A DNA stretch of 64,000 nucleotides from Lepeophtheirus salmonis (lineage: Eukaryota; Arthropoda; Copepoda; Siphonostomatoida; Caligidae), in contig NC_052141.2 in the NCBI RefSeq assembly GCF_016086655.4, positions 5,394,001-5,458,000 of the forward strand, in the 5' to 3' direction. Numbering within the stretch: the first letter of the stretch is position 1; each line of letters opens with the position of its first letter. Positions 53,720-63,779 of this stretch are shown here, piece after piece. The notes under the pieces were generated by a model. That model searched no databases. It was not told where the DNA came from and was given only the letters and a program-made list of their open reading frames with translations. Position numbers and translations under genes: made by a program.

Positions 53720-54070
53720 AAAATTAAAAATTCTGAGAAAAAAATTCTAAAATGAAATTTCAAATATAAATATTTTTTGAAAAAAAAACTTTAAATATTT
53801 AATTTAAGAAAAAAAATTTCACAAATCCATAGCTATTTATAACAAATATTTTTTTTTCGAAAAAAAAACCCAAAAATCCAAAGCTACATATTTACAAAAA
53901 ATTAAATTTTTTGGAAAAAAAATTGAAAAACTTAATTAAATTTCAAATATTCAACTTTACGATTTATTTTTCAAATACAACATTTTGTAGTAAGAATAAA
54001 AAATCGTTATTTTTTTTTTTTGGGGGAGTACAGGACCTCCAGCCGTTCCCCTGCGGAGGCCCCTGTTTAT
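53720..54070 (-). repeat. rep-G copy with clear head
   Basis: AT units (AAATCCATAGCTATTTATAA, AAAATCCAAAGCTACATATT) are followed by T runs and GGGGGAGTACAGGACCTCCA then GCCGTTCCCCTGCGGAGGCC. The reverse complement CAGGGGCCTCCGCAGGGGAA is the head. Confidence 0.7.
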
Positions 54071-54642
54071 TCAGCAATACTTAATCAAAAACTGATTTCC
54101 TTTTTTCTCTCAGTCATCTAAATTCTTAAATATCTGTGAAGCAAAAATACTTGGAGATGCAAATCTGTTGAATAGATCTTTTTTTTCAAATCATCCCCTT
54201 GTTTTATGAATAAGTTATAAGGGTCTAAAGAATAGGGGCGTTTACATCATTTTTTAGCCTAAAAAATTGAAGTATACCGACTTCAGAACAAGATACAGAA
54301 TCAATAAAAATACTTTTAAATTTAAAAAAAAACCTTTTACATAAGTTTTATTAATCCTACTTTTAATTTGGGGATTGTTCTAAGGCTAAAAAATGGCTCA
54401 AAACAATCATAGTTCCAAATTACTATAATCCCACATATTTCAGAATTCAAATGACAAATAGACCAACTGAGATCAGTTTTGGATTCGTTCCTAATAGATA
54501 AATTTGATAATTCTCTTTAATTCATTTGTACCAAATCCCCCCTTACTTTTCCATGTGTTATAGATTCATGTTACTATGAAACTGCTTTAAAAGTTGACTC
54601 AAACCCCTATAAACCGTTACAAAGAACCGCCCAATAAATAAA
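54071..54642. other. AT-rich DNA, nothing recognised
   Basis: A small inverted match TTTTTTAGCCT (54252) / AGGCTAAAAAA (54381) is present. No coding signal. Confidence 0.35.
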
Positions 54643-54888
54643 TTAGTAAGGGAAAATATATTTAAAGAAGAGCCACTCAATCAATGATTGAGATTCAATG
54701 GGTAGTCCAATTGAATCAATGGTTTGGATCGAATCTGTTGAAGCTCCTATGCACTTGGTCATGTCCGGATACACACTCTCCATCCCGAGGCGGTAAATGA
54801 CTCTACCGGGCCAACCCTTATTATTTACCCATTCTAACACACAAAGTATTGAAGGCCATGAGGGGATCCTGTGGGAATTACATAACAA
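54643..54888 (-). other. Exon-like frame, unidentified
   Basis: The minus strand frame is preceded by GTAATTCCCACAG, a possible splice acceptor. It has markedly non-AT-driven composition: W-P-S-I-L-C-V-L-E-W-V-N-N-K-G-W-P-G-R-V, then E-S-V-Y-P-D-M-T-K-C-I-G-A-S and S-I-G-L-P-I-E-S-Q-S-L-I-E-W-L, ending at a TAA. No family landmark occurs here. A G|GTAAAT donor-like site lies early in the frame, so the true exon could be shorter. I do not recognise the protein. Confidence 0.25.
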
Positions 54889-55372
54889 GCTTATTAAATG
54901 TTAATTATTACAATCTAATTGGTTGGTAATATTAATAATCTATTGGTTTGTACATGTGGGAAAAGAGAAGATTGGTTTAAACACTCTCTACTGCGAATAA
55001 TGACCTCTAAAAATGAATTTCCTTTTCTTCGAATCCCACTACAATAATTGTATTTGAAAAATACCGATCTATAAATGGTGGAACACTTCAATAGAAATGA
55101 GTTGTTTCTATGTTAATATACGCATGGGATTGTTAATATTTGATAAGAAGTGAGGAAGGAAAAGACAAAATTCTGGTGCTGACCAAGGAGTATATACATA
55201 TATATTCATAATTACAATTTACCTTCAATCCTGTCATGCATGCAAAATCAAGGGAGAGGGGGGGGGGGATAAAACGTCAATCAACTTGAATTGGAATGAC
55301 AACTAGACACAGAGAAATAATAAATAAATAAAAATTGGTACACATTTATTATTTTCATACTAATAAACGTTC
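54889..55372. other. AT-rich DNA, nothing recognised
   Basis: A G10 run near 55257. No landmark. Confidence 0.4.
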
Positions 55373-56200
55373 TACTGGGTGTTCACGGAGTGGTCCATTC
55401 AAATCGAAACACTTTGAATTTTAAACTTCAATGGGATATAATTTATTCATTAACAATAGGATTTCAACAAAATTAATAGAGCAAATAGATGTGTGTCTCA
55501 GATCTCTTAATCATTCATGCTGCCACACTTAGGAGCAATGATGGCATCCAAACGGGGAAGGCCTGGCACTCACTACGGATGTACATCTCTGTCATGGCGT
55601 TCCAGTGCTGGCTGACAGTGGCTTTGAGGGCCTTGGTGTTTGGATGACGGACAATATAGGCTTTCACAATGACGGCATCCAAGCGGGGAAGGCCTGTTAC
55701 TCGCTACGGATGTAGATCTCTGCTATGGAGTTACAGTACTTTCTGACAGTGGCTTTGAGGGCCTTGGTGTTTGGATGATGGGCAATATAGGCTTTCCCTT
55801 TAGATACGCCCAAAATTTGTAGTCGAAAGGATTGTCATCAGGGTTGTAGGCGGGCCAAAAAGATTTCAAAAGGGTCTTGTCACAAAGGAGATAGGTTTTT
55901 CTTTATTGCTAGTGTCAAAAGGGGTCTCGCCACCCTCACCAGTCTCTTTCCATCCCCTTTTTATGGTAGCTCTCTGGACAGACTGGTGTAAAATCTCAAG
56001 ATCTCTAGCATGGACCCTTATGGACTAGAAGGGATTGGCTTTGGACTTTTTCCTTAACTCCTCCGGGTCCAATTTGGCCTTTTTGACAAAATTCTTCCTC
56101 TCCAATTGCTGACAGTGTAGACGATGAGCCTGGATCCTCTTTTAATATCCAAAAATACAACTTGTTCCACAGCCGTTCACCTGCACAATCTATGGGTCGC
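55373..56200 (-). pseudogene. mar-A derivative with an internal 131-bp tandem duplication
   Basis: Left terminus after TA: CTGGGTGTTCACGGAGTGGT then CCATTCAAATC. The C-terminal coding segment (reverse of GGCATCCAAACGGGGAAGGC through GACAGTGGCTTTGAGGGCCT to CAATATAGGCTTTC) occurs twice in direct tandem, starting at 55543 and 55674. Upstream on the minus strand are a P-x-N-D-N-P-F-D-Y-type block near 55845 (third aspartate region), then a jump to the HTH2 end and S-L-V-R-V-A-R-P-like block near 55935, and an S-N-P-F-x-S-I-R-V-H-like HTH region near 56020. The catalytic middle is deleted. The right terminus is missing; mar-F material starts at about 56225. Confidence 0.65.
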
Positions 56201-56224
56201 AGGTGAATGATTGAATATATTAGA

Positions 56225-56585
56225 AAGGATCCTTGATACTCAGAGAAATTACAGAAGAAGAACCTAATTTACTTTGGGGCCCAGCAATTTACCTCCTCTT
56301 ACTGCCTGTTTGAAAATTTAAAGTTAATAATTGACACGGAATCTGTTAACATCCATTCAAGCTTTCTTGCATCATTATCTATAGAGTTATGTGCGTTCTT
56401 GGGCGTGCTCCCTGCACAGAGGCATGCTACAATGGCTGAATGGTTTCTATTCGGAGGACATTTCAAGAACATTGTATTTATTTCATACAGTTTGGTGGGT
56501 TATATCTGTGTAGTACACATTCATGAACATAGATCTTAGGGTTGACAAGCTCTAAACTTGTTCCAGATTCAAAATCTCGGGCCTG
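56225..56585 (-). mobile_element. mar-F remnant with right TIR
   Basis: It ends GTTCCAGATTCAAAATCTCG then GGCCTG, a decayed family terminus. On the minus strand H-S-A-I-V-A-C-L-C-A-G-S-T-P-K-N-A-H-N (HTH1) is very clear at about 56385-56450. TTTACTTTGGGGCCCAGCAA near 56270 matches the 3' region of the mar-F at 24.67 kb. Confidence 0.6.
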
Positions 56586-57221
56586 CATATGGGACATTAG
56601 CATTGTAGAAAAAGAAACACCTAGGAAGGTAAAATTTGTAAGAACTATTATTCCTCCAGTTATGCAAAAGTTATAAGATATATTCGCAAATTTATGGGTC
56701 AAAATAACCTTTGATCTCTATGTATGTAGATACAACAATCCATTTAAAGGTAAAAAAGACCAACAACAGGAACGATATTGAATGTGCCTTATCAAACAGT
56801 ACAATCTGAACTCTGTTAAAAGTCACAAGCAGAATAAGAAAAAATAGACATCATTGGGCTCAATTACTGTAATAAAAATATCTAATAAATTTGCAGGACT
56901 GTTATTATTTGAGTGAGAGAGACGAGACGTTACGGAGAGAAGGAGGGGGGATACTCCCTCCTTCTCCCCGGTTTTTCTCGCATAAAAATGATTATTATAA
57001 GTATAATCGTAAAAAAAAGTGATTTGCACTGCGGGATATGCTTTTTTTTAAAGTATCATCATTCTAAGCATAAAAGAAATGAAAAAAGTCTGGTTGGTCC
57101 ATGTTATAATTCTTCTAATACATGGGTGGATTGAGAAAAATATTAAGAATAAGAGAAATGGGAGATATTCTTGTTGACCCTCAAGGCTAGAAGAGGCTGC
57201 GTTGCTCAATTCCTACATAAT
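56586..57221. other. Nothing recognised
   Basis: Short frames of biased composition; a GAGAGAC/GAAGGAGGG-rich patch near 56920-56960. Confidence 0.35.
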
Positions 57222-57275
57222 TATTAGTGTTGAGACCAAGATTTTCCAAGACTGAACCATGCTGTGGTGTGGCTC
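57222..57275. repeat. rep-I left terminus, truncated
   Basis: TTAGTGTTGAGACCAAGATT matches the rep-I start; it breaks off before a rep-B copy. Confidence 0.45.
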
Positions 57276-57284
57276 TACTCTACA

Positions 57285-57525
57285 GTGATGAAAATCCAGT
57301 GTAGAATGGGCATGGAAAATCAATTGGTAACCCTGACTATTTGAAGAATGTTTGAGGGAGACAAAGAATAATGTTCCATGACGTTTCATTCGATCAGCTA
57401 CAATATCCTGTGACGAGAGAGGAAGAAGAAAAGGATATAAATTAGGACCTTTGGTAGAATCCCCAATTCTACTCTGCGTCCAACAAGGACCTACAATTAT
57501 AATTTGCCAACAAATTCTCAGAGTT
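57285..57525 (+). repeat. rep-B copy
   Basis: GGAAAATCAATTGGTAACCC, then the frame Y-P-V-T-R-E-E-E-E-K-D and later N-P-Q-F-Y-S-A-S-N-K-D-L-Q-L. It joins to a mar-A piece at about 57530. Confidence 0.6.
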
Positions 57526-57529
57526 AAGC

Positions 57530-57660
57530 CTGAGGAGATGGGGTTACTTTAATTGCTGGTGTCCAAAGTGGCTTCTCCCCCCTCACAAGGGTATTTACAC
57601 CCAATTTTTGATAGCTCTCTAGGAAGTCCTGTGTGAAATCATGTACTACATAGGTGATTT
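57530..57660 (-). mobile_element. mar-A fragment fused to rep-B
   Basis: AATTGCTGGTGTCCAAAGTG through TCTCCCCCCTCACAAGGGTA to GATAGCTCTCTAGGAAGTCC matches 55905-55995 of the mar-A derivative (HTH2 segment, minus strand). Confidence 0.6.
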
Positions 57661-57719
57661 GAGAAAAATAAGAAGAAGAATAGAAATGCGGGAGATGTGG
57701 CTCTATTTTTTGGGTTGTT

Positions 57720-58215
57720 CAATTCAGGGGGGTCTGCAGGTTTGTATTTAGGGGAATGGGGGGGGGGAATTTTTGAATTTTTTTTTCCAAAAATCCATAG
57801 CTATAATAAAAAAGTTAAGTATTTTGGAAAATAAATTCAAAAATCTATAGCTGTATACAAAATTTAAATCTTAAAGTTTTTGAAAAAATTTCCAGAATGA
57901 GTATGAGTTCACTTTTCAAAAAAAAAATTGAATTTTTTTTTTAAATCCACAGCTGCTGTTCACCGAAAAAAATTCGGAAAAAAATTTAAAAAAATATTAT
58001 AAAAATATTAAATTTATTTTGCAAAAATTTTTGAAAATCAAAAATTAAATAAAATATATTAAACAAAATTTCAAAAATTCAAAATTTCAAAATTTAAATA
58101 AAAAAAGTATTTTAAACAAAATTTCAAAAATTAAGTAAAAATAACAAAAAAAAAATTTTAAAAAAATTTTAAAATTCAAAAAAAATATATTTAACAAAAT
58201 TTCAAAAATTAAAGT
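57720..58215 (+). repeat. rep-G copy
   Basis: Degraded head CAGGGGGGTCTGCAGGTTTG and a G9 run, then AT units starting TTTTTTTTCCAAAAATCCAT and AGCTATAATAAAAAAGTTAA, decaying into A-rich DNA. Confidence 0.6.
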
Positions 58216-58259
58216 ATTTCATTTTGATTAGTGCTAGCTGTGTACATGATACCCTGTAC

Positions 58260-58740
58260 TTCCACTATCAAGGCTTCTATTTTTGAATTTTTTGTGGTGA
58301 CTAGACGCTGTTGACACAAGCCAATCACCCTTCGTGATTCTACAGTTCCATTGTTATTGTACCATCTCCTCCACTCTGTTAATTAATTGCCAAACGGTCG
58401 GACATAAGAACAAGAAATGCTCTGAATTTTTAATCACCGATGCTCAGAAGGTGCTGAATGGTTAGTATGAACAGAAGATGTAGGTATTCGAAGTTGGAAC
58501 TACTTTTGTTCATAAGGATTCCACAATACTGTCTTTAGATCATTTATGATAATTGCGGACCCACTTTCGTTTCCCCAATTCCCTTTGACACCGTTCTGTA
58601 TATTTTGGAATTCAATCCCGGAGGGCCTTGATCACTTTGGAATTCTTTTTGGATGTCCAAATAGAAGTATATCACCACATACACCAATTCCTTTGTGATG
58701 TTTAATTGTTTTCGAAACAAAAACACATTTTATTTCCAAA
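58260..58740 (-). pseudogene. Possible N-terminal part of a DUF4817-linked transposon
   Basis: On the minus strand W-Y-N-N-N-G-T-V-E-S-R-R-V-I-G is followed by Q-R-L-V-T-T-K-N-S-K-I-E-A-L-I. This resembles the second half of the DUF4817-type HTH (FxxxGTVxxxxRSGRPRxxxTxEN). Frames for the first half do not line up, and other frames in the region (for example G-H-P-K-R-I-P-K) give nothing known. The region is less AT-rich than its flanks and could pair with the C-terminal type at 40322-40714. Confidence 0.3.
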
Positions 58741-58923
58741 TATGGAATTTACGGTTTCAGAATTTGACTTCATTTTCTCGTAGCCACGTGGATTCTAGTT
58801 TTCATTAAACATTTTATACGTGGAATAAAGACTGTTGATTTTTTTTTAACCATAGGTTTCTAAAAGTTAACTTAAGTACTCTGTTAACAAAATTTATTTT
58901 GCCTCACCCTGTATTATCTAATA

Positions 58924-59030
58924 CAGTGGTTCCCAAACTTATTTAAGATGGACCCTTAAAGTATGTGTCTATGTGTGAGAGATGAAAATAAAATTTGGAC
59001 TGTAAATGCCAAATAAAAATAAAAGTTATT
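58924..59030 (+). mobile_element. hAT-type end
   Basis: CAGTGGTTCCCAAACTTATT is a typical hAT MITE terminus. The matching right end was not found. Confidence 0.55.
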
Positions 59031-59538
59031 GACTGTTTTGATCAAAAATTTTGATTGTAAAATACAAAAATAAAAATAATCATAAAAAGTAAAGGGTTCG
59101 CCAGTACTGTTTTAGGGTCCCAATTAAAAACCTAAGATCCCCGGATTGCTACAGCGCCTTTCAATAATCCAACTTCTAAGCTTCTGCCATCTTCAATGCG
59201 CCCCTTGCCGTTGTTTTGAGGTCCCAAGTAAAAAAAAATGTAGTCAGTCTGTAGATGAATTATATTTAAATTCATTTCACATTGCTTTTCAATCAATACG
59301 GATACATAGCCTATCATGAGTGCCACCAAAAAAAACACTTTTGCTGAAAGATAAGCTAAAAATCTTCGATGATCAGTCAAAAACTGGATCTAATTCAGCA
59401 CTAATTGCCTTGAAATGAAGAGTTTCAAAATCCCTCAAGTATCCAAAAATTGTGGTTTTTTAAATACTTTGGATATTCATTCTTTTCATCTGACATTTTG
59501 GATTTTTCTTTATCCGGATTGAAGTATACCATATATAT
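59031..59538 (-). other. Unassigned stretch with an 82-codon frame
   Basis: The minus-strand frame at 59380-59132 has a hydrophobic start (A-K-V-F-F-L-V-A-L-M-I-G-Y-V-S-V-L-I) and G-P-Q-N-N-G-K-G-R-I-E-D-G-R. The end is near two related GGGTCCCAATTAAAAA / GGTCCCAAGTAAAAA blocks. It may belong to the hAT element at 58924; no domain is recognised. Confidence 0.2.
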
Positions 59539-59539
59539 A

Positions 59540-60060
59540 CAGGATGAGGATTTTAAATCTGGCCAATTGAAGGATAATGTATACACTACCATTTATTTCC
59601 TCAAATTAATTCAACAATTCACAAACTTTTTGCTCTGACAGTTAGCGGTCTCCATAGTGAAGTACATCACTCAAACCAACCACCTCCAACTTCAACCACA
59701 GGGTCTAACCTGGTCTTAAGCCTAGCACATGTCTAGTTAAGGAACATGTAGACCCCTGCCTTGAGAATAGAAGCCCACAATGAGTCACCTGTATACCCGT
59801 GCACGTTTATTGGACTCAATCTCCAAGACGCCCAACACATTGTAGTCCAATGAGTTCCGATCTGCCCAGATATGAGACCACATTTCCTGTGACCAATACA
59901 TAATGGTCCTAAAAACGTTTGGTATGCCCAGATTAATTTGGTTCTCATTACGCCAATTTAAAAGCCTAGCATGACACCGGATCAGTTAACATCAATTTAA
60001 GGTCTCTATCATAATTATCTATGCTGTTATTTGCGTCTTTGTGCATGATATTATATTCTG
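59540..60060 (-). mobile_element. mar-F derivative, left TIR present, other end lost
   Basis: Starts CAGGATGAGGATTTTAAATC after TA. The minus strand shows W-S-H-I-W-A-D-R-N-S-L-D-Y-N-V-L-G-V-L-E (third aspartate in S-L-D-Y) with following traces of R-A-R-V-Y-R, and 5' material from about 59960. It stops near 60060 within the N-terminal block (GCGTCTTTGTGCATGATATT). No SDEK or QQD block. The frame at 59733-59948 is an out-of-frame shadow of this coding region. Confidence 0.65.
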
Positions 60061-61330
60061 TACATTATTATCAATTTGTTGAAAGAAAATGCTCATGATT
60101 CCTCGTTGAAGAATACAAATGCAATCTATATTCAATTTGGAGAAAATTCTACATTTTTGACTCTAAGTTTACAGCCAGTGGCTGACTAAATTAAAACAGG
60201 AAATAGTTTATTTATTTCCCACGGGAAACGTAGGTTTCTCACTCCTCCAACGAATGATTGCCAAGACCCTCACACTAACACTTATACAGCCTGAAAATAG
60301 AAGTAATGTTACCACACCCTGTTATGTCCAATCAACAACTACTACTATTTGAATTAATTACTAATTGGTTGAAAAGATGATGTTGTTGAATATGTGAAAG
60401 GCACATTTGTACCAAAATACATTCTTCTATCATGTAAATGCCATAGCAGAAGGAAGGGTTTCTTACATGCTACAAATTTACATGTTCATGAGTCTCTATT
60501 TGATATTTAATTAGTCTCACGTGATATATTAACATTAATATTTAGAAATAGCAAGCATACAGATAGACTCTTATCCCTTTACAGACATATCAACAACTAT
60601 GAAGCATTCGCTGCAAGGATTTGCTCATTGACAAAAAAAGTACATCATAGTTTTCTTTAATTTCTAATGAAATCCCTTCATTTTTGGACTAAGTTATTCG
60701 GTCCAGTCATGTCTTACAACTGGTCCTATTAGTTCTCAGAACTATCTGTCATTGTGTGTTGTCAGTCTTGATTGGTTCCTTAGTGACATAAAAAAAAAAC
60801 TCGGATGAAGGCCTTTTGACAAAATAAAACATACATTGTTCCAGACACAGGGTTTTTTTACAAATAGAAATGTCCTTTGCTCAAAAATGCACCAAAGTAT
60901 ATTCATGACTAAGGTGAAAAATTGGAACAATTGAACAATATCTTAAAGGGGGAAAAAATAACTCCCTATTTGGAGAAGTAACTCGTTAATACTCGTTAAT
61001 AACGTTGTTACCTATATTGCATCATTTTTAACTACAAATGTGTATACCTAAGCTCAGCGTCACATATTAAAAAAGAAAAGTAAATATTTTAAAAACAAAA
61101 CAAAAGCGTGACTTTACATTAATGCAGAAAAGAAAAAATTGGAGAACATTTTGATCACTAAGAACCATTAACTGAATGGATTTCCTCATCGAAAAGAAAA
61201 AAAGTAATTCATGAATTATTATTGTGTTTTTTTTTTCTAATAATTTTTGGGTATTAAGAATTAGTGTTATGTCGTTCCTATTTTTTTCGCCCCAGTTCAG
61301 TCTTAGGCCCGTTTTGTCATGTCTAGCTGT
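60061..61330. other. AT-rich DNA, nothing recognised
   Basis: An 11-bp direct repeat ACTCGTTAATA lies at about 60980. Otherwise no landmark or coding motif. Confidence 0.4.
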
Positions 61331-61334
61331 CATG

Positions 61335-61455
61335 TCTTTTCAGTAGATCTCTTACAATCAGCTGTAACTAGGGAGGAGGAGGAGAAGGAAAAAACAAGAG
61401 CAATAGCAAGAAATACTCCGATGATAATCCTCTACAAAAGACCCAACGAGGACTT
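61335..61455 (+). repeat. rep-B copy, 3' part
   Basis: Frame S-A-V-T-R-E-E-E-E-K-E-K and N-E-D-L-Q-S matches the conserved rep-B peptide (V-T-R-E-E-E-E-K, N-K-D-L-Q). It switches to mar-A at about 61450 within ACAATCCCTCCAAGTCCATG. Confidence 0.6.
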
Positions 61456-61991
61456 ACAATCCCTCCAAGTCCATGAGGACCCATGCAAGAGATCTCGGAT
61501 TTTCACACCGAAATGTCCAAAGAACTATATAAAAAAAGTAAGTGGAAAGAGCCTTGTGAGAGTAGAGAGGCCACTTTTGACACCAGCCATGAAAGAACCC
61601 ATCTCTTCCGTTGTAAGACTCTTTTGAATTAGTCCTTTGAGTTCTTTTGCACTCTTTTTTGACAATTTTTGCATCTCTCAAGCCCTGATGCCAATTCCCT
61701 TGACTATACCTTTTGGATCCATGTCGAGCGGAAGGCTGGAGCGTTCGTCATCCTAACACAAAGGGCCTCAAAGCAACTGTCAGCCAGCCCTGGGACACCA
61801 TGATAGAGGACTACTTATGCAGCCACCTGGAAGCCATAATTGTTGCTCAGGGTAGCGACATTAATGATTACGAGAGTTTAGACACACATTTATTTATAGT
61901 ATTAATTTTGTTGAGATTCTGTCGTTATTTTATAAACTATATCTTGTTGAAGTTTATAATTCAAAGGGTTTAGATTTGAATGGACCACTCG
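61456..61991 (+). pseudogene. mar-A deletion derivative fused to rep-B
   Basis: Plus strand: V-S-G-K-S-L-V-R-V-E-R-P-L-L-T-P-A-M-K-E-P (HTH2 and LTxAMKE block). After a deletion the C-terminal R-H-P-N-T-K-G-L-K-A-T-V-S-Q-P-W-D-T-M-I-E-D-Y follows, then L-C-S-H-L-E-A-I-I-V-A-Q-G-S-D-I-N. Right terminus GATTTGAATGGACCACTCGT before TTATA. The SDEK, QQD and SPDLNPxD blocks are missing. The HTH2 motif is the clearest mar-A example in the window. Confidence 0.75.
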
Positions 61992-62780
61992 TTATAACTC
62001 TGTAAAATCATCAATGATAATATCAGTCTTTTATGGGCACACACGAATGTTCAATCTCTTATGATTATAAATGTATGTTGTTAGAAAGGAAGTTCACTGC
62101 TCCAGAGATGAATAATAATGACAAAAACTGAGGAAAAGAAAATTCCTTCTTCATACTACAACAAACATTTATCGATACTCATATCCTAATAAACCGATTA
62201 CTTTCTCATAAACATTCGAAAATCATTTTTGTAATAGAAATTTGCTCAAGTAATTTAACCTAATTCTATTTTTGGACAAATTTCACATCAAACTACCCTC
62301 ACTAGAAATACAAGAATTATAAACTCCACCTTTTCACAACTTGGGAAAGACATATGATAGATTTTTACACTTCCAAAAAAATACTAATTTATTCATATTT
62401 CTTTATGAAGAAGTCAAAAGGTCGATTCCTGATAAATATGGGAATATACATATATTTTATTATTTTTTGTCAAGAAAAAAAAAAAAAAAATCGACACACC
62501 CTGTTTTGAAACCTCCATATCTTTTCCTAAAAGGAAGGGTCCAACATTTTGGAAAATACATAAAAATATAGTTTTGAAGAATGTATAAACTTTTAAGTTC
62601 ATTTCATTTTTAGAGGCATGGTTTTATAATTTGATCTTTGACCATTCATTTGCCCTCTCCCAACAAATCACGGTAAAAATAGTCTAAACCACTACGTGAA
62701 CTACACTTTACATATATTAACTGTTAAGTGTTGGATTTTGTTGAATTGAAGTTTTCAAGACTTGATCACAATAGTTATAT
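61992..62780. other. AT-rich DNA, nothing recognised
   Basis: An A17 run near 62476. Frames here are biased and short. Confidence 0.4.
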
Positions 62781-62781
62781 G

Positions 62782-62979
62782 CAAGTTTTATAGACATACA
62801 AGGTTACACCCTAACTCATGTACGAGTGATATTTGACTTCCACCACGCTTTTTAATAGTGACGTCATAGACTATGATTGGTTGCCTGTTTTGCCCAGCAG
62901 TTGGTAGGATACCTCAAATTGAAAATTCTAGCTAGTCCGATTACATGATGGTCTAACCTTGTATTTCTATTAACCTTGA
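62782..62979. mobile_element. rep-H foldback MITE, short form (about 198 bp)
   Basis: Left CAAGTTTTATAGACATACAA then GGTTACACC; right GTCTAACCTTGTATTTCTAT then TAACCTTG. Inside is GACTATGATTGGTTGCCTGT, shared with the larger copy at 15.3 kb, and an exact TGACGTCA at 62859-62866. Confidence 0.7.
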
Positions 62980-63319
62980 TTAAATGAAATATTTATAAGA
63001 AATTTTGATATTTGCTTTCACATTTTATATGATTCGAACCGAAAAAAGAAGGGAATTGAAAAATAATTGTTGTTCAATCTTTGTAGTCAGAGCAATTGGA
63101 TGCATGAATGAGTACATCTGTTTTGGCTTATGTACTTCTTAATAAGAGTACGACACAAAGTTTGTCTCCCTGGTCCATGATAAGATTTTTTAATTACTAA
63201 GGATGTCATTTTTGTAAAGTCGAAAAGATTGTGGGAGAGAGGCTTATGGTTAGAGTTGAGTACTTTGTACTAAAAAAAACACGAGGAGAAGGCGAGAGAA
63301 AGACAAATGATATACCAAA
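62980..63319. other. Nothing recognised
   Basis: AT-rich; no landmark. Confidence 0.35.
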
Positions 63320-63760
63320 ATTAAGTCCTTTGTTAATCACAGCTACCTGTTATATGATTTTGGCGGCAATATTATTGAAATACTGCTACTCCATTTAAAA
63401 TAGCATTAGCGCAGACAAAATAATGTATGTCATTTTAAATTGAAGTATATTTATGTTATTATATATTTTTAAATCAATATACATCAAAAATAGACGAGAA
63501 TTCTTCTTTCAGAGGGAGATGTTAAATAATGAACAAAATAGACGAAAGAGTCATTCACTGATTTTTTTTCTTCCCCTTATTATTAAAGGTAGTTTTTTTA
63601 TTACAAACTACTAAACTCTTCTTATAAGACAGCTGAATTAAGACCCTTGTTAATATTAGCTGTTTGTTATATGATTTTGGAGTGAAAAATTAATTACTGC
63701 TAGAAATAGAAAAACTTTCTACAGTTAAAATAGCATTAGTGCGTGTAAAATATTATAATT
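63320..63760. repeat. Local direct repeat, two copies about 315 bp apart
   Basis: TTGTTAATCACAGCTACCTG then TTATATGATTTTGG and TTTAAAATAGCATTAGCGC at 63332-63412 recur as TTGTTAATATTAGCTGTTTG, TTATATGATTTTGGAG and TTAAAATAGCATTAGTGCG at 63648-63742. No coding content. Confidence 0.6.
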
Positions 63761-63779
63761 ATTGGCACGCTCCAATCTG

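Noticed and set aside
59733..59948. 71-codon minus-strand frame as a gene
   Set aside because: Another frame of the same strand carries the mar-F C-terminal motif N-S-L-D-Y; this one is an out-of-frame shadow.
63018..63045. tRNA T-arm-like GATTCGAACC
   Set aside because: No D arm, anticodon stem or acceptor pairing around it.
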